The notes beneath the pieces were generated by a model, which saw only the letters and a list, made by a program, of their open reading frames with translations, was not told the origin of the DNA and made no database searches. Position numbers and translations under genes: made by a program. Of a DNA stretch of 64,000 bases, positions 39,675 through 50,880 are shown one piece after another. Every line of letters starts with the position of its first letter. Within the stretch, counting starts at the first letter, position 1. The stretch lies in NCBI RefSeq assembly GCF_902686445.1, contig NC_062222.1, positions 135,725,035 through 135,789,034 of the forward strand, in the 5' to 3' direction. Source of the stretch: Sciurus carolinensis. Its lineage: Eukaryota; Chordata; Mammalia; Rodentia; Sciuridae.

Positions 39675-41809
39675 CTACAGCAAGAAGGGGTCTTAGAGGT
39701 CACCAAGGACAGAGTGCTTGATTCATGGAAAGCCTGGTGGCCTCCATCCCTGCCACCTCTGCTGACACCAGGACCTCTGGGCTCCATGCTCCTTTCGCTC
39801 GCTCAGTACGCGTCCACCAAGCGGGTTCTTGGCCTGGGCAGGGGGACTCTCTGCCCTCGAGGGGCTCTCAGTTCAGGGGATCACAGATGGTGCAGTGACA
39901 TCAGTCAGAGAAGCAGTGCAGAGCGGGGCCCTTTGGGCTAAGGAGGCATTGGTGAAGGGCTGTGTGGCCCGTGTGGCCCGCGGTGGCCGGGGGCCGGTCC
40001 ACCCGGGCGGGGTTGTGTGTGTGGGTCCTACTGCCTGAGACGCACGGGCAGCCGGGTCGGTGAGTGGCGAGCGCCTGCAGCATCCAGCAGCACTGTGGGA
40101 GCTGGCGTGGGCAGGGCAGGGCGTCCCAAGGCCATGGACGTGTGTGACTCCAGGCCCAAGGCGAGGGACCCTGGGCGCTGCCGGGGAGATGGAGGAGAGC
40201 TCGCGGGCTGGGCTCCAGTCAGCAGAGGACACGCGGGCCTGCAAGTCCAGCCCAGGGAGCCCCCCACCCAGCTGGAGGGGCCAGGCTCTCCTTCCCAGGA
40301 GCCTCGCTGAGCGGCACCCCCCGCGCTGCCTGCAGAGCTTCCCCGGGCCGGACCCTGGGCTCCCTGGTCCCACAGGCCCCTCAGCCCCCCACACTTTCGT
40401 AGCCAGGCAGCTTCTGTTGCTTGAGACCCAAGACGCTTAGGGCCATGATGACAGGCCCCAGGGTGGGGACAAGAGGAGGCACTGCCGGCCCTCGGGATGC
40501 TGCGGGTGGCCTGGACCTGGGGATCCTCCAGTCCCCTTGGCCAGGAGGCGGGGAGCAGGGCAGCCACTCGGTCTCCTCTTGGCTGCCACCCCAAGTCTTC
40601 CTGCTGGCCCAGCCCCGCAGGGCCCCTGGACTCTGCTGAACTCCAGGACGCGAGGACCGCCCTTTGCCTGCCATGGCCTCAGGCTCCCCTTCCCAGCAGG
40701 GCTGCTGGACCTCCTGAGTCAGAGCCCCTCTCGACTCTGAGGACGCAGCCCCCACGTCTGCCCATGATCTGGCCATGCTGCACCCTCCAGGCCCCGCGGG
40801 TCTGGCGAGGTGGGCTCGGGCAGCTGGGGACCCACACTTGCCACTCAGGTCTTGCTTTTCCTTGCAGCCTTCTCAAGTGGCACTGCTGGGTGCCCCCCAA
40901 GTCCGCCTCACCCCAGCTTCCTGCCTTTCCTTACAGGCGGCCTTTATGAACCGAAGTCACACCTGGACTCGGATCCTAAAGGAAAACATCTGCAATTATC
41001 AGAGCTGAGGAAAAGTGGGCCCCAATGGAATGTCCAGTGACAGATGGGACAGCTGCCTACATTACCCGTGCTGCACCTGTCTGGACTATTAGGCAGCTGT
41101 TAAAAATAACACCTGAGAAGATGTATCCACAACAGTGAAAAGTAAGACTTTTAAACAAAGTAGCAGGAAATGCAGCCCAGTTACTGGGACGAGAATCGCA
41201 TGGGAACATGGAGAGGCTGCCTCTGCTCTCAGGCCTGCGGCAGAAGGTCAGGGTGCACCCCGGGCACATGATGCCCATGGGAGGCGTGGCAGCCTGACAG
41301 GCAGGTCAGCTCAACAGGCAGCCTGGGCCGGGCAGGAGCCATGCACTCAGTAGTAACTGCAGTTCGAGGTTTGAGTCTGGATCTTTCCCCAGTGGCCCAT
41401 CTGTGGTCCAACCCCCTCTCGGACACTGGGCAGCAGCAGCTCCCTGTCACACAGCACTGAAGGGGTAGCCACCCCCTCTTCCGGGCTGCGCTGCGGACGC
41501 TGGGATGTCCGCCATGAGGGGCGTCCAACACACGTTCCACCTGCGACACTTCCCGCCGAGGGCGGGTTTATCCAGAGGTGAGCTGAAGACCCCGTGGTAA
41601 GCTGGCAGGTGTGCACGCAGGCTCACACCCGCACAACACTCGCCCACACTCAGACACAGACACACCACGAGCACAGGCTCGGAAAACCCGCGGAGGAAGG
41701 AACGTGACCCAAGACCAACAGACGTTTCCCAGGGGTAGGTCTGCCCCCGGCCCAGGTCTCCTTGTGGTCACCCTCTAGTTTCCCAAGGCGGTCACCACGG
41801 GGCACTCAC
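39675..41809 (-). other. EVC2: EVC2 intron
   Basis: A 2.1-kb intron between the donor at 41,808-41,809 and the acceptor at 39,675-39,676. A GC- and CpG-rich patch lies at about 39,950-40,400. I see no transposon or other gene in it. Open frames on both strands here reflect the high GC content. Confidence 0.9.
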
Positions 41810-42003
41810 CTCCTCCTGCCCAGGTCAGCCGGCTCCCCGCTGCCCGCGTCTGCCGCATGGTCCGAGTGCTTGTCACTGGCCGAGTCCAGCAGGGCCAGCA
41901 GCTGGGGCTGGGAGCCTGTGGGCAGCACCACACTCAGGAGGCGGCGCAGCGCGGCCCCGGGCACCATGGCCATCTTGGAGAGGTAAGAGGCCAGCCTCAG
42001 CTC
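41810..42003 (-). CDS. EVC2: EVC2 coding exon (third from last)
   Basis: This 194-bp exon starts in phase 0 after CCTCTAG and ends in phase 2 before GTGAGTGCC. It reads ELRLASYLSKMAMVPGAALR, then RLLSVVLPTGSQPQLLALLD, SASDKHSDHAADAGSGEPA and DLGRR. The ELRLASYL and LRRLLSVVLPT words match EVC2. The part after SASDKH is the variable, acidic and glycine-rich stretch. It lies in the cytoplasmic C-terminal half of the protein. The strand's longest open frame here is in another register and is not the coding one. Confidence 0.95.
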
Positions 42004-43666
42004 CTAGAGGAGGCAGCAGAGGGAGCTCAAACCCACGCCACCTCCAGACGTGACTCACGGCCATTTTAAATTCACTGCATTCTTAGGGCTTTTTGTCCCA
42101 GGGAAATGAATACTTTAGTAGCCCAGTCTGGAAAATATCTTCTAAATTCACACAGCTGTCAACAAAAATCTCTCTGGTGAGCCACCATGGCGCCCACGAC
42201 ACTCCTAAGGGCTGCAGCCATCCCTGTAGTGCTCTCTGCTGCCGGCAGTGCCCGAGTCGGGTGGCAGAAGCCCTGGCCTGCAGCGGGGAACAGGTCATCT
42301 CCCTCCTCCTGCTCCGCTTCTGTGAGGCCACAAAGCCCTGGGGATCTTCCAGGCTCTGGAAACAACTGAAGTGTCCCTAAACCAGGGGTCCCCAAAACAG
42401 TGGGACGTCCTATGCTGCATCCTCACCTCAGAAAACCATTCTGCAAGAAATAAAAGACCCGGCGGCCTCGAGTCGACAGGCTGCTTGATTCCAGGCACAC
42501 AGCTCTGTAGCCTGGACAAAACTCAGCGATGGAGGGCAGACCCTGGGTGGCCAGGGCCGGGGCGGTGGACGGTGTGGCTCTGAGGGGCAGCACGGGGAGG
42601 GCCTTGTGGTGTGGACCGTCCTGCATCCTGACTGGGGTTGAAAGGACACTGAACCATCATGTGCTGGACATCAACATCAGCTCCTGGGTCTGACGTGGCT
42701 CTGGCAACAGCTGTGGGAAGCACGAAGCCCGGGGGGACACCAGAATGCCCCACGCTGGCTCTGCGACTTCCCGTGCATCCACTAGGATGTCAAAACAGAA
42801 TATGGGGGAACAAAGCACCAATCTGGCATTCCAGAAAACCTCCCCTGGGCCCCCAGCTGCACTGAAGAGAACAGTGAGTCCTGGGGCCGTGTTATCTCTC
42901 TTTATGCCTCAGTCTCCTCATCTGTAAAATGGGGTTATAACGATACTGTGGCACAGGTTTGGTGAGGACAAATTGAGCTACAGCTTGTACCCCTGTCCTG
43001 TTTCACAGAGGCACAGGTAACAGCCACTTCCAGTCAGGGCAGGCACGTCTGACCACCTGGCCAAGCAGAGACCCTCCCTAGGACTTCAGACAGCCAGGCC
43101 CCCAGAGAAGACTGCCTCCCAGCACAGTTAGGATGGGGAGGGTGTCGGAGGCCATGAGCCCAGGGCTGCCAGCCGCAGGTCCCTCTGGGTGGAGGTGGTT
43201 TGCAGGCACCGGGAAGCAGGAGAGCCCTGAGGGAGCAGAAGGACCGGCGTCTGTGCCTCAGGCTCAGCCCTGCTTTTCGGTGGTGGCTGGGGATCCAGAT
43301 GTTTCCTTTTATAGCATCACAACTGCAGGTACCCTGCACGCAGCTTTGCATACGCGTCCCTTCACTTAGATAACTAGCACAATGGACGGTACTGCCTGGG
43401 GAATAATGGCCAGGAAAGGCCATCAGGGTCTGGTGGAGGAATGGATTTTGGACCCACAGTTGGCTGAACGTGGGGCTGTGGAACCTGCCGTAGTGTCCCC
43501 GCCTGCTTCCTATGCCGGAGCCGCTCACAACCTGCTCCACAGTTCCTGGGTTGGCTCTCTCAGCCCACCTGGCAGCTGAGGAGAGCAGCTCTGAGGAGGG
43601 CGAGAGGTGTGTGGCGGGGGACAGAGGCGGGGGACAGAGGTAGTGGGCTGGGGCGGGTCTCCTCAC
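42004..43666 (-). other. EVC2: EVC2 intron
   Basis: A 1.7-kb intron. A sense MIR relic lies at about 42,895-42,990. Nothing else is recognised in 42,004-42,890 or 42,995-43,666. Confidence 0.9.
42895..42990 (+). mobile_element. MIR SINE core
   Basis: ATGCCTCAGTCTCCTCATCT, GTAAAATGGGGTTATAACGA and GGTTTGGTGAGGACAAATTG correspond closely to the MIR core and 3' part. It is antisense to EVC2. Confidence 0.65.
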
Positions 43667-43754
43667 CTGGCTGCACAGGGTCACAAAGGTGTCCATCTCC
43701 AAGTTTTCCAGCAAATCCTCCAGCACGACACTGCTCTGCTGCTCCTCTCTCAGA
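43667..43754 (-). CDS. EVC2: EVC2 coding exon (fourth from last)
   Basis: This 88-bp exon follows TTGTTTCCCTCCAG and ends CAG|GTGAGGAG. Its first base completes a serine codon. The frame reads LREEQQSSVVLEDLLENLEM and DTFVTLCSQ, ending in phase 0 before the ELRLASYL exon. The acidic, leucine-rich pattern continues the coiled-coil region of EVC2. The peptide is nearly identical to human as remembered. The upstream intron has a young SINE only 28 bases from this exon (target duplication at 43,783-43,795), next to the likely branch point. Confidence 0.95.
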
Positions 43755-43782
43755 CTGGAGGGAAACAAGGCCCAGCTCTGTT

Positions 43783-43942
43783 AAGAAGGGACACCTGGCT
43801 GGGCTGGGGCTCAGTGGCCGGGCACTTGCCTCTCACATGGGAGGTGCTGGGTTCGATCCTCAGCACCACATTAAAAGGAATAAAATAAAGGTCTTGTGTC
43901 CATCTACAATGGCAAATATTTTTTTAAAAAAGAAGGGACACC
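43783..43942 (+). mobile_element. ID-type tRNA-derived SINE with perfect 13-bp target duplication
   Basis: The body, 43,796-43,929, has the tRNA-like head GCTGGGGCTCAGTGGCCGGG (A-box region about 43,811-43,821), the perfect B box GGTTCGATCC at 43,850-43,859, and then CAGCACCACATTAAAAGG, AATAAAATAAAGG and TCTTGTGTCCATCTACAA. This tail is characteristic of sciurid ID SINEs. The flanks AAGAAGGGACACC at 43,783-43,795 and 43,930-43,942 are identical, showing L1-mediated insertion. The lack of decay in the duplication suggests a fairly young insertion. It is antisense to EVC2. Confidence 0.93.
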
Positions 43943-44014
43943 ATGATGTCACCCAGTACTCCAAATAATGAAGAATCACAGCTCAAAGCCACACTGCCAC
44001 GTGAAAGAAAAACA

Positions 44015-44100
44015 GATATGTATGTACATATATATACACATAGACACGTATGCACGCACCAGATACACGTATGTATACACACGAACATGTTCACATAGAT
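44015..44100. repeat. Degenerate TG/CA and TATA-rich alternating tract
   Basis: Alternating purine-pyrimidine words (ATGTATGTACATATATATAC, ACACGTATGCACGCACC, ACACGTATGTATACACACG) form a degraded dinucleotide microsatellite. Confidence 0.7.
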
Positions 44101-45318
44101 ATGAAGGGGTGGTGGAGAGGGCTGGGTCCTCCTGTTGCCTGGCTGCTCCCCGACCAAGGCACCCAGGAGGGTGGCCAGGAAGGGGGCGGCTCAAAGTGAG
44201 GTGCCGTGGGCACCGGGAGGAGGCCTCTGATTCTGACCATGCTCTGTGACCCCCTCAGAAGGCGGGCAGCCGTCCTCAAGGCCTGGACCAAGACAAGGCC
44301 TAGTCCATGAAGGCCATGAAGCCTGCTCCTCATGCCCTGTGCAGACCCAGGGCCACTCTCTGTGGGGGGCCCTGGCCCTGACCACAAGACCAGCTGTCTC
44401 CCTCCACAGGAAGCTCCTGACCTCCACAGGAGCGGCCTGCAGGCCACATGGCCTGCCCACATTCCTGCTGGTGGTCACACCCAATGTGTCTCAGGAGCAG
44501 CTCAAAGTCAAACTCCAGGACGGCGAACCCCTCCAGGGAGGCATGGACGTCGCACGCCCAGCTCACACCCACCCTCGAGAAGCTCCTCGGGACACGCTCA
44601 CCCGTCACACCGTCACCTCGGCACTGACGGCACTGCGCACGGGACAGCATCATCCCCAAATGAAGACCGCCTGGAAGCTCATCACCCGGAAACCACCCCC
44701 ATTAAGTTCAGTCTGTTTCCTTCCGGCTACTCTGTGTCTGTTTTCAGAAATCGATCGCACTGCGGTAGAGACGGCCCGTGTGCTCCTCCCAGGCCAACGC
44801 CACGCGCACGCGGAACGCACGCGAGCTGCGAACACGCTTCTCTAGGGGTTCCTAATGCCACGCGGGCAAAGGCTCATTGTCCAGTGCTAACTGAAAAATA
44901 ATTCAAAGAACAAAGGAAGAAGAGGGAGCTCTGTCGTGCGATCTATGTGGAAAATGCTCCATGGGGAAACCTGAGGGCCGGCGCGGTGCTGCCGCCAGCC
45001 CTGGTTTGGGTCCTGCACTGTGATAATGTAGATGTTACCAGGTGTGGAAGCTGGGTGAAGAGCAACCAGCCTCTCTTGATTATTTTTGCAACTTCTTTTG
45101 AGGCTATAATTATTCAAAAAGTTTAAAATAATTGTAAACCTTAATGATATTAAAATAAAAATACAGAAGGATGTCAGGGAACAGGGACGCTGACTTCCTG
45201 CAAAGCTGGGCAGCTTGTGCCAAGGGCTGGGCTGGCACCATGGGCAGGAGGGAGCGAGGCGGTCCCCCAGGCCTTTAGGGGTCTGCCACCCCGAGGGACT
45301 GTGGGCCACGAGCCCTAC

Positions 45319-45530
45319 CTCTGCTGCTGGATCTCCAGGAGCGTCCGGCCCCTGCTCAGGGCTTGCTGCAGGACAGCCGAGACTGGTCTTTCAGGATCTT
45401 CCTCCCCCGGCTCGCTCAGCCCGGGCCCACCGGCCACCCAGTGCTGCCAGCTGGCCAGGGCCCGCTGCTGCTGGGCTGCCTCCTGCTGGGCCAGCTGGTC
45501 CTCCAGCTTCCTCTCCAGCTCCTGGAGCTC
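45319..45530 (-). CDS. EVC2: EVC2 coding exon (fifth from last), coiled coil
   Basis: Acceptor CCTCCGTGTGCAG, then 212 bp ending AG|GTAGGG in phase 2. The frame reads ELQELERKLEDQLAQQEAAQ, QQRALASWQHWVAGGPGLSE, PGEEDPERPVSAVLQQALSR and GRTLLEIQQQ. The first half has a clear heptad coiled-coil pattern and the ASWQ.WV word typical of EVC2. It lies in the cytoplasmic part that associates with EVC at the ciliary base. Its upstream neighbour ends ILESHRP, giving ILESHRP-ELQELERKLEDQL across the junction, as in the human protein with one changed residue (human ILESHSR). Confidence 0.96.
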
Positions 45531-46424
45531 CTGCACACGGAGGGCACAGGTGGTGAGTCCCACTGCAAATGCTGAGCGGAGCAAAGGGCACAAACTGACC
45601 TCCCCAGCAGAGCTGCGACCAGCTGCACGTGCGCCCGAGCCGGCTCCCAGCTCCACACCACTGCACGTGCTGCTCCGTCCTCCGCAGTGCTTTCCCTGGC
45701 TGCCCGCCCACTCTGGAGTCTGCCCGAAGCCCCGGCTCAGGAAGAACCTCCTCAGTGACAGGCTCCCCCATTCCCTGGGGTACGGGGTGCCCCTCCTCAC
45801 ATCCCACTGACACCCCTTCACAGGCCCCTTTTCACAGTCACCTAAACCACAGCCTTGCACCTTTGGGCTGCAGTGCGGGCCTCCTGAGGGCAGGGCTGAG
45901 CCTCCCACTGCCCACCTGCCCGTGCTGGGCAGCCGCCACCTGTCCCTGGCTTACTGCAGAGTACCTGACCACGTCCGCCACAGAAGAAAGCCGCGGGCAC
46001 AGCCACCACGGCCGATATCAACAATGCTCACGGCACGCGCGGCACACGGAGGCTGCTGATATGCAGATGGTGGCGGCTCGCGATGGCTCCGCGTACGGCC
46101 CTCAGCATCCCTGTGGCGTGAACGCAGTGCACGCTCAGGGCAAACCCAGCCTCGCAGTTTGAATCCAGCTGGTTTCCCAGGCGAGTGACTCGCAGTGCAA
46201 TAGCTCCTGCGATGCTGGGCAGTGGAGACTGCACGGTCCCCGGTCAGCCCCGAGGGGACGAGGTGCACACCACTGCTCCAGCGGGTGCCGTGCTGCTGGG
46301 CAGCCCAGGCGTCGGCAGCGAACTTCTGCCTCGTTTTCAGTTTATCCCTGGAGGTGGGGCCGTTGTGTGTGAAGGCCTCGCAGCGTCCTTCAATGACTCT
46401 TCAGACCGCACACCCCCTTTTCCC

Positions 46425-46510
46425 TCGTTTAGGGATGAGGAAATCGAGGCAGCGCTACGGTCACTCTCCAGGTACCACTTCCTGAGAGGCAGAGTCAGAA
46501 CCTGAGTCCA
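46425..46510 (-). mobile_element. MIR SINE fragment, antisense to +
   Basis: AGGGATGAGGAAATCGAGGC and then GAGAGGCAGAGTCAGAACCT match the inverted MIR core (ACAGATGAGGAAACTGAGGC...GGCAGAGCCAGGATT). Confidence 0.5.
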
Positions 46511-47447
46511 GGCCAGCTGGCGCCCGGCTCGCGCTCTCCACTGGGGTCAAGGGTCCTCTGCCTTCTCAGTCACCTGAATTAGAAAATCTCAGCACGGAGC
46601 CTGCTCAGGAGGACAAGGGGTGTCGGGAGGCCCCAGGCCACGGAGGTGCCAGCACATCAAGCCCATCGTCTCCAGCTGGGCCAGTGGGGGAGTGGAGTGG
46701 AGGGCGGGTGGTGCTCATCCTGAGAGGCCTCGCCAGGGGACGGTGGTCCTCCATCCTCCTGAACCGTGCACAAAGCCCTCTGCCTTTCTGCTGAGGGACC
46801 GATGCTGGCATCGAATTCTCAAAAGGGCCCACAGTTCCCAAGGCTCAGAAATACAACCCAGAACCAAGACGGGGACTAGTGGCAGAGAGGAGCGAGAGGA
46901 CACGGCAAGGAGAGACTGACAGCCAGGTCACAGGCTCCAGCCTCGTCCCAGGGCCTGGGGAAGGCTCTCAGAGCTGCCCAGCTGGACTCCATGCCAGCTG
47001 AGGTCTGTGGTCCTGACCACTGATGGCCGCAGCATCCCTGGGGAAACGTCACCCAGCGTAGTTTCCCAGAGGATCCTGTCAAGCTGTCAGCACGGCCAGC
47101 AGCCTGGTCAGAGGCCAGGCTTGTGCTTGGAACAGTGTGGGACAGAAGACTCAAACCCGAGCCTGTCAGTGTCACAGAGAAGCAGTGGGGCACAGAGGCA
47201 CCAGCTGGAAAAACCCGGGTCAGGAACGAAGGTGAGCAGACATAGCCTGCGGCTCAGGTCCCACGGAACCTCCTCCCAGAGCTGCAGGGTGCGCACCTGC
47301 CTGCTGCTCAGCACCACGGGAACCCAAACTCCATCTGGGCCAACCTTCGAATATGGGGACGGGGAACCCTGGGCTGTGGTGACTTCTTTATCCCCAGCAG
47401 TGAGCACAGGGCCCAGCTCATGGAAAAGTCACTACTAATAATAGTAA

Positions 47448-47600
47448 CGGCAGCTAGCGTTATGAATGTCGACACTGTGCTAGAGCATTTCCATTAAACT
47501 TTGCAAAATGACACAACATTGGAATTTACTATTATCCCTTTTTACAGATAAGGTGACTGAGGCACAGAGAGGGTAAGCAAAACTCCTGAAGTCACAGTGT
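47448..47600 (-). mobile_element. MIR SINE, antisense to +
   Basis: ACACTGTGCTAGAGCATTTC, TTACTATTATCCCTTTTTAC, AGATAAGGTGACTGAGGCAC and AGAGAGGGTAAGC are the inverted MIR order with good agreement. Confidence 0.65.
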
Positions 47601-47714
47601 TGGACAAAGACACAGCTGAGATCATGGAGGTTTCTCTGATCCCTGGGTCTCCTCTGGGTTCAGCTATCTCAGTGAGCACCCCATAGGTACCTGCCAGATG
47701 CATGAACAGGTAGA

Positions 47715-47830
47715 CGGCTGGTGACATTGATGGGTGGGGGATGGAGGGATGATAGGTAGACAGATGACAGATGGATGGATGATAGTATAGATTCTATAGA
47801 TAGATGACAGACAGACAGATAGATGGGTGG
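47715..47830. repeat. Degraded GATA/GACA/GATG tetranucleotide repeat
   Basis: Words such as GATAGATAG, GACAGACAGACAG, ATGGATGGATGATAG and GATAGATGGGTGG occur throughout, without a long perfect run. It is an old microsatellite. Confidence 0.8.
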
Positions 47831-48239
47831 ACAGAGGAAGCAATCCAGGCTTTTTCTTGGGCATTGGTTGGGACTCAGAGTGGATGAGACTTGGCTCCTG
47901 GATTCTGAAAACTCAGTGTAGGGGGAGAGGCCGCTGTGTATGCACAGATACGGACACAAGCACCATCCTCGGTGATCACAGATTCAGACGGGGTCTGGGA
48001 GCACAGAGCAAGGACAGTCAGTGCCACTGGAGGGCGTCCTGGATGATTTCACGGAGGAGAAGATCTCTGGGCTTCTCTTAGAATGTAGAAAGAAGTGTGC
48101 AAGGAGGGGTGGCAGAGCGTTCTAGGTAGAGGTTCCTCTGAGGAACAGATGCTTGAATGTGACTCAGAGCTCAGAGCAGCAGGAAGGCCTAGGGTCTGAA
48201 GCCCAGGGTCTGAGGGGGGAGTGGCAGGAGGTGAGTTTT

Positions 48240-48470
48240 TGTTTTTTTGTTTCTGTTTTTTTTTTTTTTTCTTGGTACCAGGAATTGAACCCAGGGGCAC
48301 TTAACCACTGAGCCACACCCCCAGCCCTTTTTTGTATTTTATTTAGCGACAGGGTCTCTCTGAGTTGCTTAGGACCTTGCTAAGTTGTTGAGGCTGGCTT
48401 TGAACCTGCAATCCTCCTGCCTCAGCCTCCCAAGCCCCTGGGATCACAGGCATGCGGCACAGCAACCCGC
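48240..48470 (-). mobile_element. Dimeric squirrel SINE (7SL/B1 head + ID part), antisense to +
   Basis: Reading the plus strand: a poly(T) run, TTGGTACCAGGAATTGAACC, CAGGGGCACTTAACCACTGA and GCCACACCCCCAGCCC (the inverted ID part). Then AGGGTCTCTCTGAGTTGCTT, GAGGCTGGCTTTGAACCTGC and CCTCAGCCTCCCAAGCCCCT (the inverted 7SL part). This joint 7SL-ID structure (B1-dID/MEN type) is known from squirrels. Flanks AGGAGGTGAGTTTTT and AGGAAGTGAAAATTT may be a decayed target duplication. It lies in the same direction as EVC2. Confidence 0.9.
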
Positions 48471-49514
48471 TAGGAAGTGAAAATTTTAAACGTGGAGCTG
48501 GGGGACAGGGCTCTGTGTGATCATTTTATTTTTCATAAACACTCTTTGGCCTCAGTGTGGAGGGGAGACTGGAGTAGGGAGTGGGGGACAGGTGGACGTG
48601 ACTTCAGGACAGGAGAGCCTGCTTTGCTGCTGGGGGCCTTGGTAAAATGACTGTCCCTTCCTAAGCCTCCACTCCCTCCCCAGCAGAATGAACTAGAAAT
48701 GCCACCAGTGGATGGGAGGAAGGGCAAAAGCAGTCAGTGCCCGGGGCTCGAGGGGAGCTTGGTGGGTGCCGCCAACAGCAGCCTTGGGCCCCCGACGTCT
48801 GAGTGGGAGAACTGGGCAGAATCAGCAGAGGGGTGACTCGTGGCCCAGGGGAGCCAGGTGGAGGGAGGAGCGGAGGGGGGAGGGGAGGCGCCCTGTGGGG
48901 CCTAAGTGGATACTCGGCAGTGTAAACTGAATGCGAGTACTGTGCTTACATTAGTCCGGGGTCCCATCGCCTGCTCCCAATAAGTCCTTCCTGTTTAAAT
49001 CCGCCCACTGTCGCCACTTGCCCCGATCCAATTACACCTTGCACATGTTCCAATTTCACAAAATGAGTCCAAGCCCTTCATCCGATGAGCCGCACTCGAC
49101 ACGGTCTTCTCAGGAGCCATTTCTCCCACAGCATTTCATTTCACGCGTTTTTAATTCTCCTGCGTGTTTAACAGCTTAAAAGCCCATTTCCAACAGGAGA
49201 GCGGTTTATGCAGATGCTCCAACGCAGAACGGAAGTCCACTATCTGGAGCACAGCAGGCCGTCTCCTCCCGACTGCAGAGGAAGCAGCCGTCAGGCCTCG
49301 CCCTCGCCTCGCCTCGAGGACGCCACCTCGTCTTCATCCAGGATGCACGGCCGCTTCCCTTCCAAACGCACCGTGGTAGGAAGCTCTGTCTTACTCAGAG
49401 TTTCAAGGTAAGACGGACAGGGATGTCGTGTTCCCAGTCGCCAATGGAAACAGGAGTCTCGGCACCACGAGGGGCTTCGGGCTGCACTGAGCATGTTTCC
49501 CCAGCAGGTAGATA

Positions 49515-49640
49515 ATTGTGAACTGAGAGCTAGTGTCTGGCTCTGCCCCTGACTCAACTCCATGACCTTGGACTGTCCTTCCCTGGGACAGCCTTGTTCC
49601 CTCCATCTGGAATCCAGGACAGGGCTCCCCTGTGTGCCGA
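49515..49640 (+). mobile_element. MIR SINE relic
   Basis: GTGTCTGGCTCTGCCCCTGA, CTCAACTCCATGACCTTGGA and CTTGTTCCCTCCATCTGGAA fit the MIR middle part (GGCTCTGCCACTTACTAGCTGTGTGACC...). Confidence 0.5.
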
Positions 49641-50339
49641 CCACTCCAAGGCGCACCCGGGCTGTGGGTTTGGGTAAGTGCTGTGCCAGGCTTCCTCCCG
49701 CTACTAACGCACCAGGCGCTCCATCCTGCGTGGGTGTGGACGTCAATAAAAGACTTGCTCTGTACAAACTGAAATGAGCGTCCGGGTTGCTTCTACCTTT
49801 AAGCTGTTAGATGAATTTTATAAATGGATGTTCTCATTCCTCCGGTGAGATCAGCCTTCCACTCCTGCGAGAAACTCAGCCTGGCCTTGAGGTATTGATG
49901 TCTTCACATAATAGATGGAGGGGTCATGTTACTGTTTTGTTTGTATGTTCACAACTGCGATTGTTCTTTCTTGGTCGGTTCATGTCTGGTTTCAGTATCA
50001 AGGTTCACTGAGCATCATAAAATGAGCTGAGGATTTCCGTTTTCCTAACATTAGGAATAATGAGCGTGTGAGACCGGCAAAAGACCTTAAAGGTTGGTGG
50101 AGTTCACCTTCAAAACTATCCCGGTTCGGTGTTTTCTGTGAGCTGGAAGACGCTTAACTTCTGCACCAATTTCTTTCACAGCACTAGGAATGGACACCTC
50201 GAGTCAATCTTTAAGATTTTTCTAGAAATGTTCTCATTTCAGTTCAGTTTTCAGATTCTTCTACATAAAAGTTGTGCATAGTATTCTCTTAGTTTTAAAA
50301 ACAGCTGCATCCACAGTTGCTTTCTAAACTTTTGATATT

Positions 50340-50880
50340 ATTTGGGGTCCTTCATCTCTTTTTGTAATGGTAAGTCTTGCGAAACATTTGTATATTTTAT
50401 TAGTCCCCCCCCCCAATTCAACTTTCCACTTTACTGTGCAGTTTTGTTTCTAATTTAAATTATGCTATGTTCCTTCCTCTGATTTCTACAGGTTCAATTA
50501 CCCCAGGTGCCCCATTCCAGCTTCTTATATGGTCTTGGTTGTGAGCCTTTCTTCTTTCCTAACGTAGTTTAAGGCATAAAGTCCCCTCCAAAAACTGCTT
50601 CAGCTGAATTCTACGTTTTGAAATGTCGCAGGTACATTATTTTTCTGCTCTATGTTTTTTTTAAAATTTCTATTATTTCTTTGACTCAGGAATTATTCAG
50701 AGGTATGTTCTGAAATTGCGAAGTATGGACTCTTTGGCAATTGTCTTTTTCAGCTGTTTTGGACTTCCTTGCCCTCTGTCAATGGTAGCCAGAATACAGA
50801 GGTCGATTGTAACTGCTCCAGTGTGTGCTGAAGAACACATTTTGGTCACCTGTTGGCTGTGAATCCCGTTCTTTCAACGA
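50340..50880 (-). mobile_element. L1 LINE fragment, antisense to +
   Basis: GCATAAAGTCCCCTCCAAAA, ACTGCTTCAGCTGAATTCTA, CGTTTTGAAATGTCGCAGGT and TATTTCTTTGACTCAGGAAT are the inverted L1 ORF2 pattern (ATAAATTTCCCTCTAAGCACTGCTTTAGCTGCATCCCA...TTCTTTGACCCATGGGTT). It is old and diverged. Similar T-rich sequence from 50,030 and up to about 51,000 may belong to the same insertion. Confidence 0.65.

Larger units (their letters stand above)
43755..45318 (-). other. EVC2: EVC2 intron
   Basis: A 1.6-kb intron carrying the SINE at 43,796-43,929, a purine/pyrimidine alternating tract at about 44,015-44,100 and a CpG-dense stretch at about 44,745-44,845. I recognise nothing else. Confidence 0.9.

Noticed and set aside
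39333..39941. Plus-strand frame encoding a PSEPGSHLAFPP repeat
   Set aside because: It is the complementary reading of the 36-bp minisatellite and of a real EVC2 exon on the other strand. No gene context on the plus strand supports it.
41873..42064. Minus-strand frame overlapping the third-from-last EVC2 exon
   Set aside because: It is in a different register from the ELRLASYL frame, which is the one with family similarity and matching phases.
43034..43768. 244-codon minus-strand frame taken as a single exon
   Set aside because: Only 43,667-43,754 has EVC2 similarity and consensus splice sites. The rest is intron that happens to be open.
43811..43859. A and B boxes suggesting a tRNA gene
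   Set aside because: The acceptor stem and cloverleaf are absent, while the tail and target duplications show it is an ID-type SINE.
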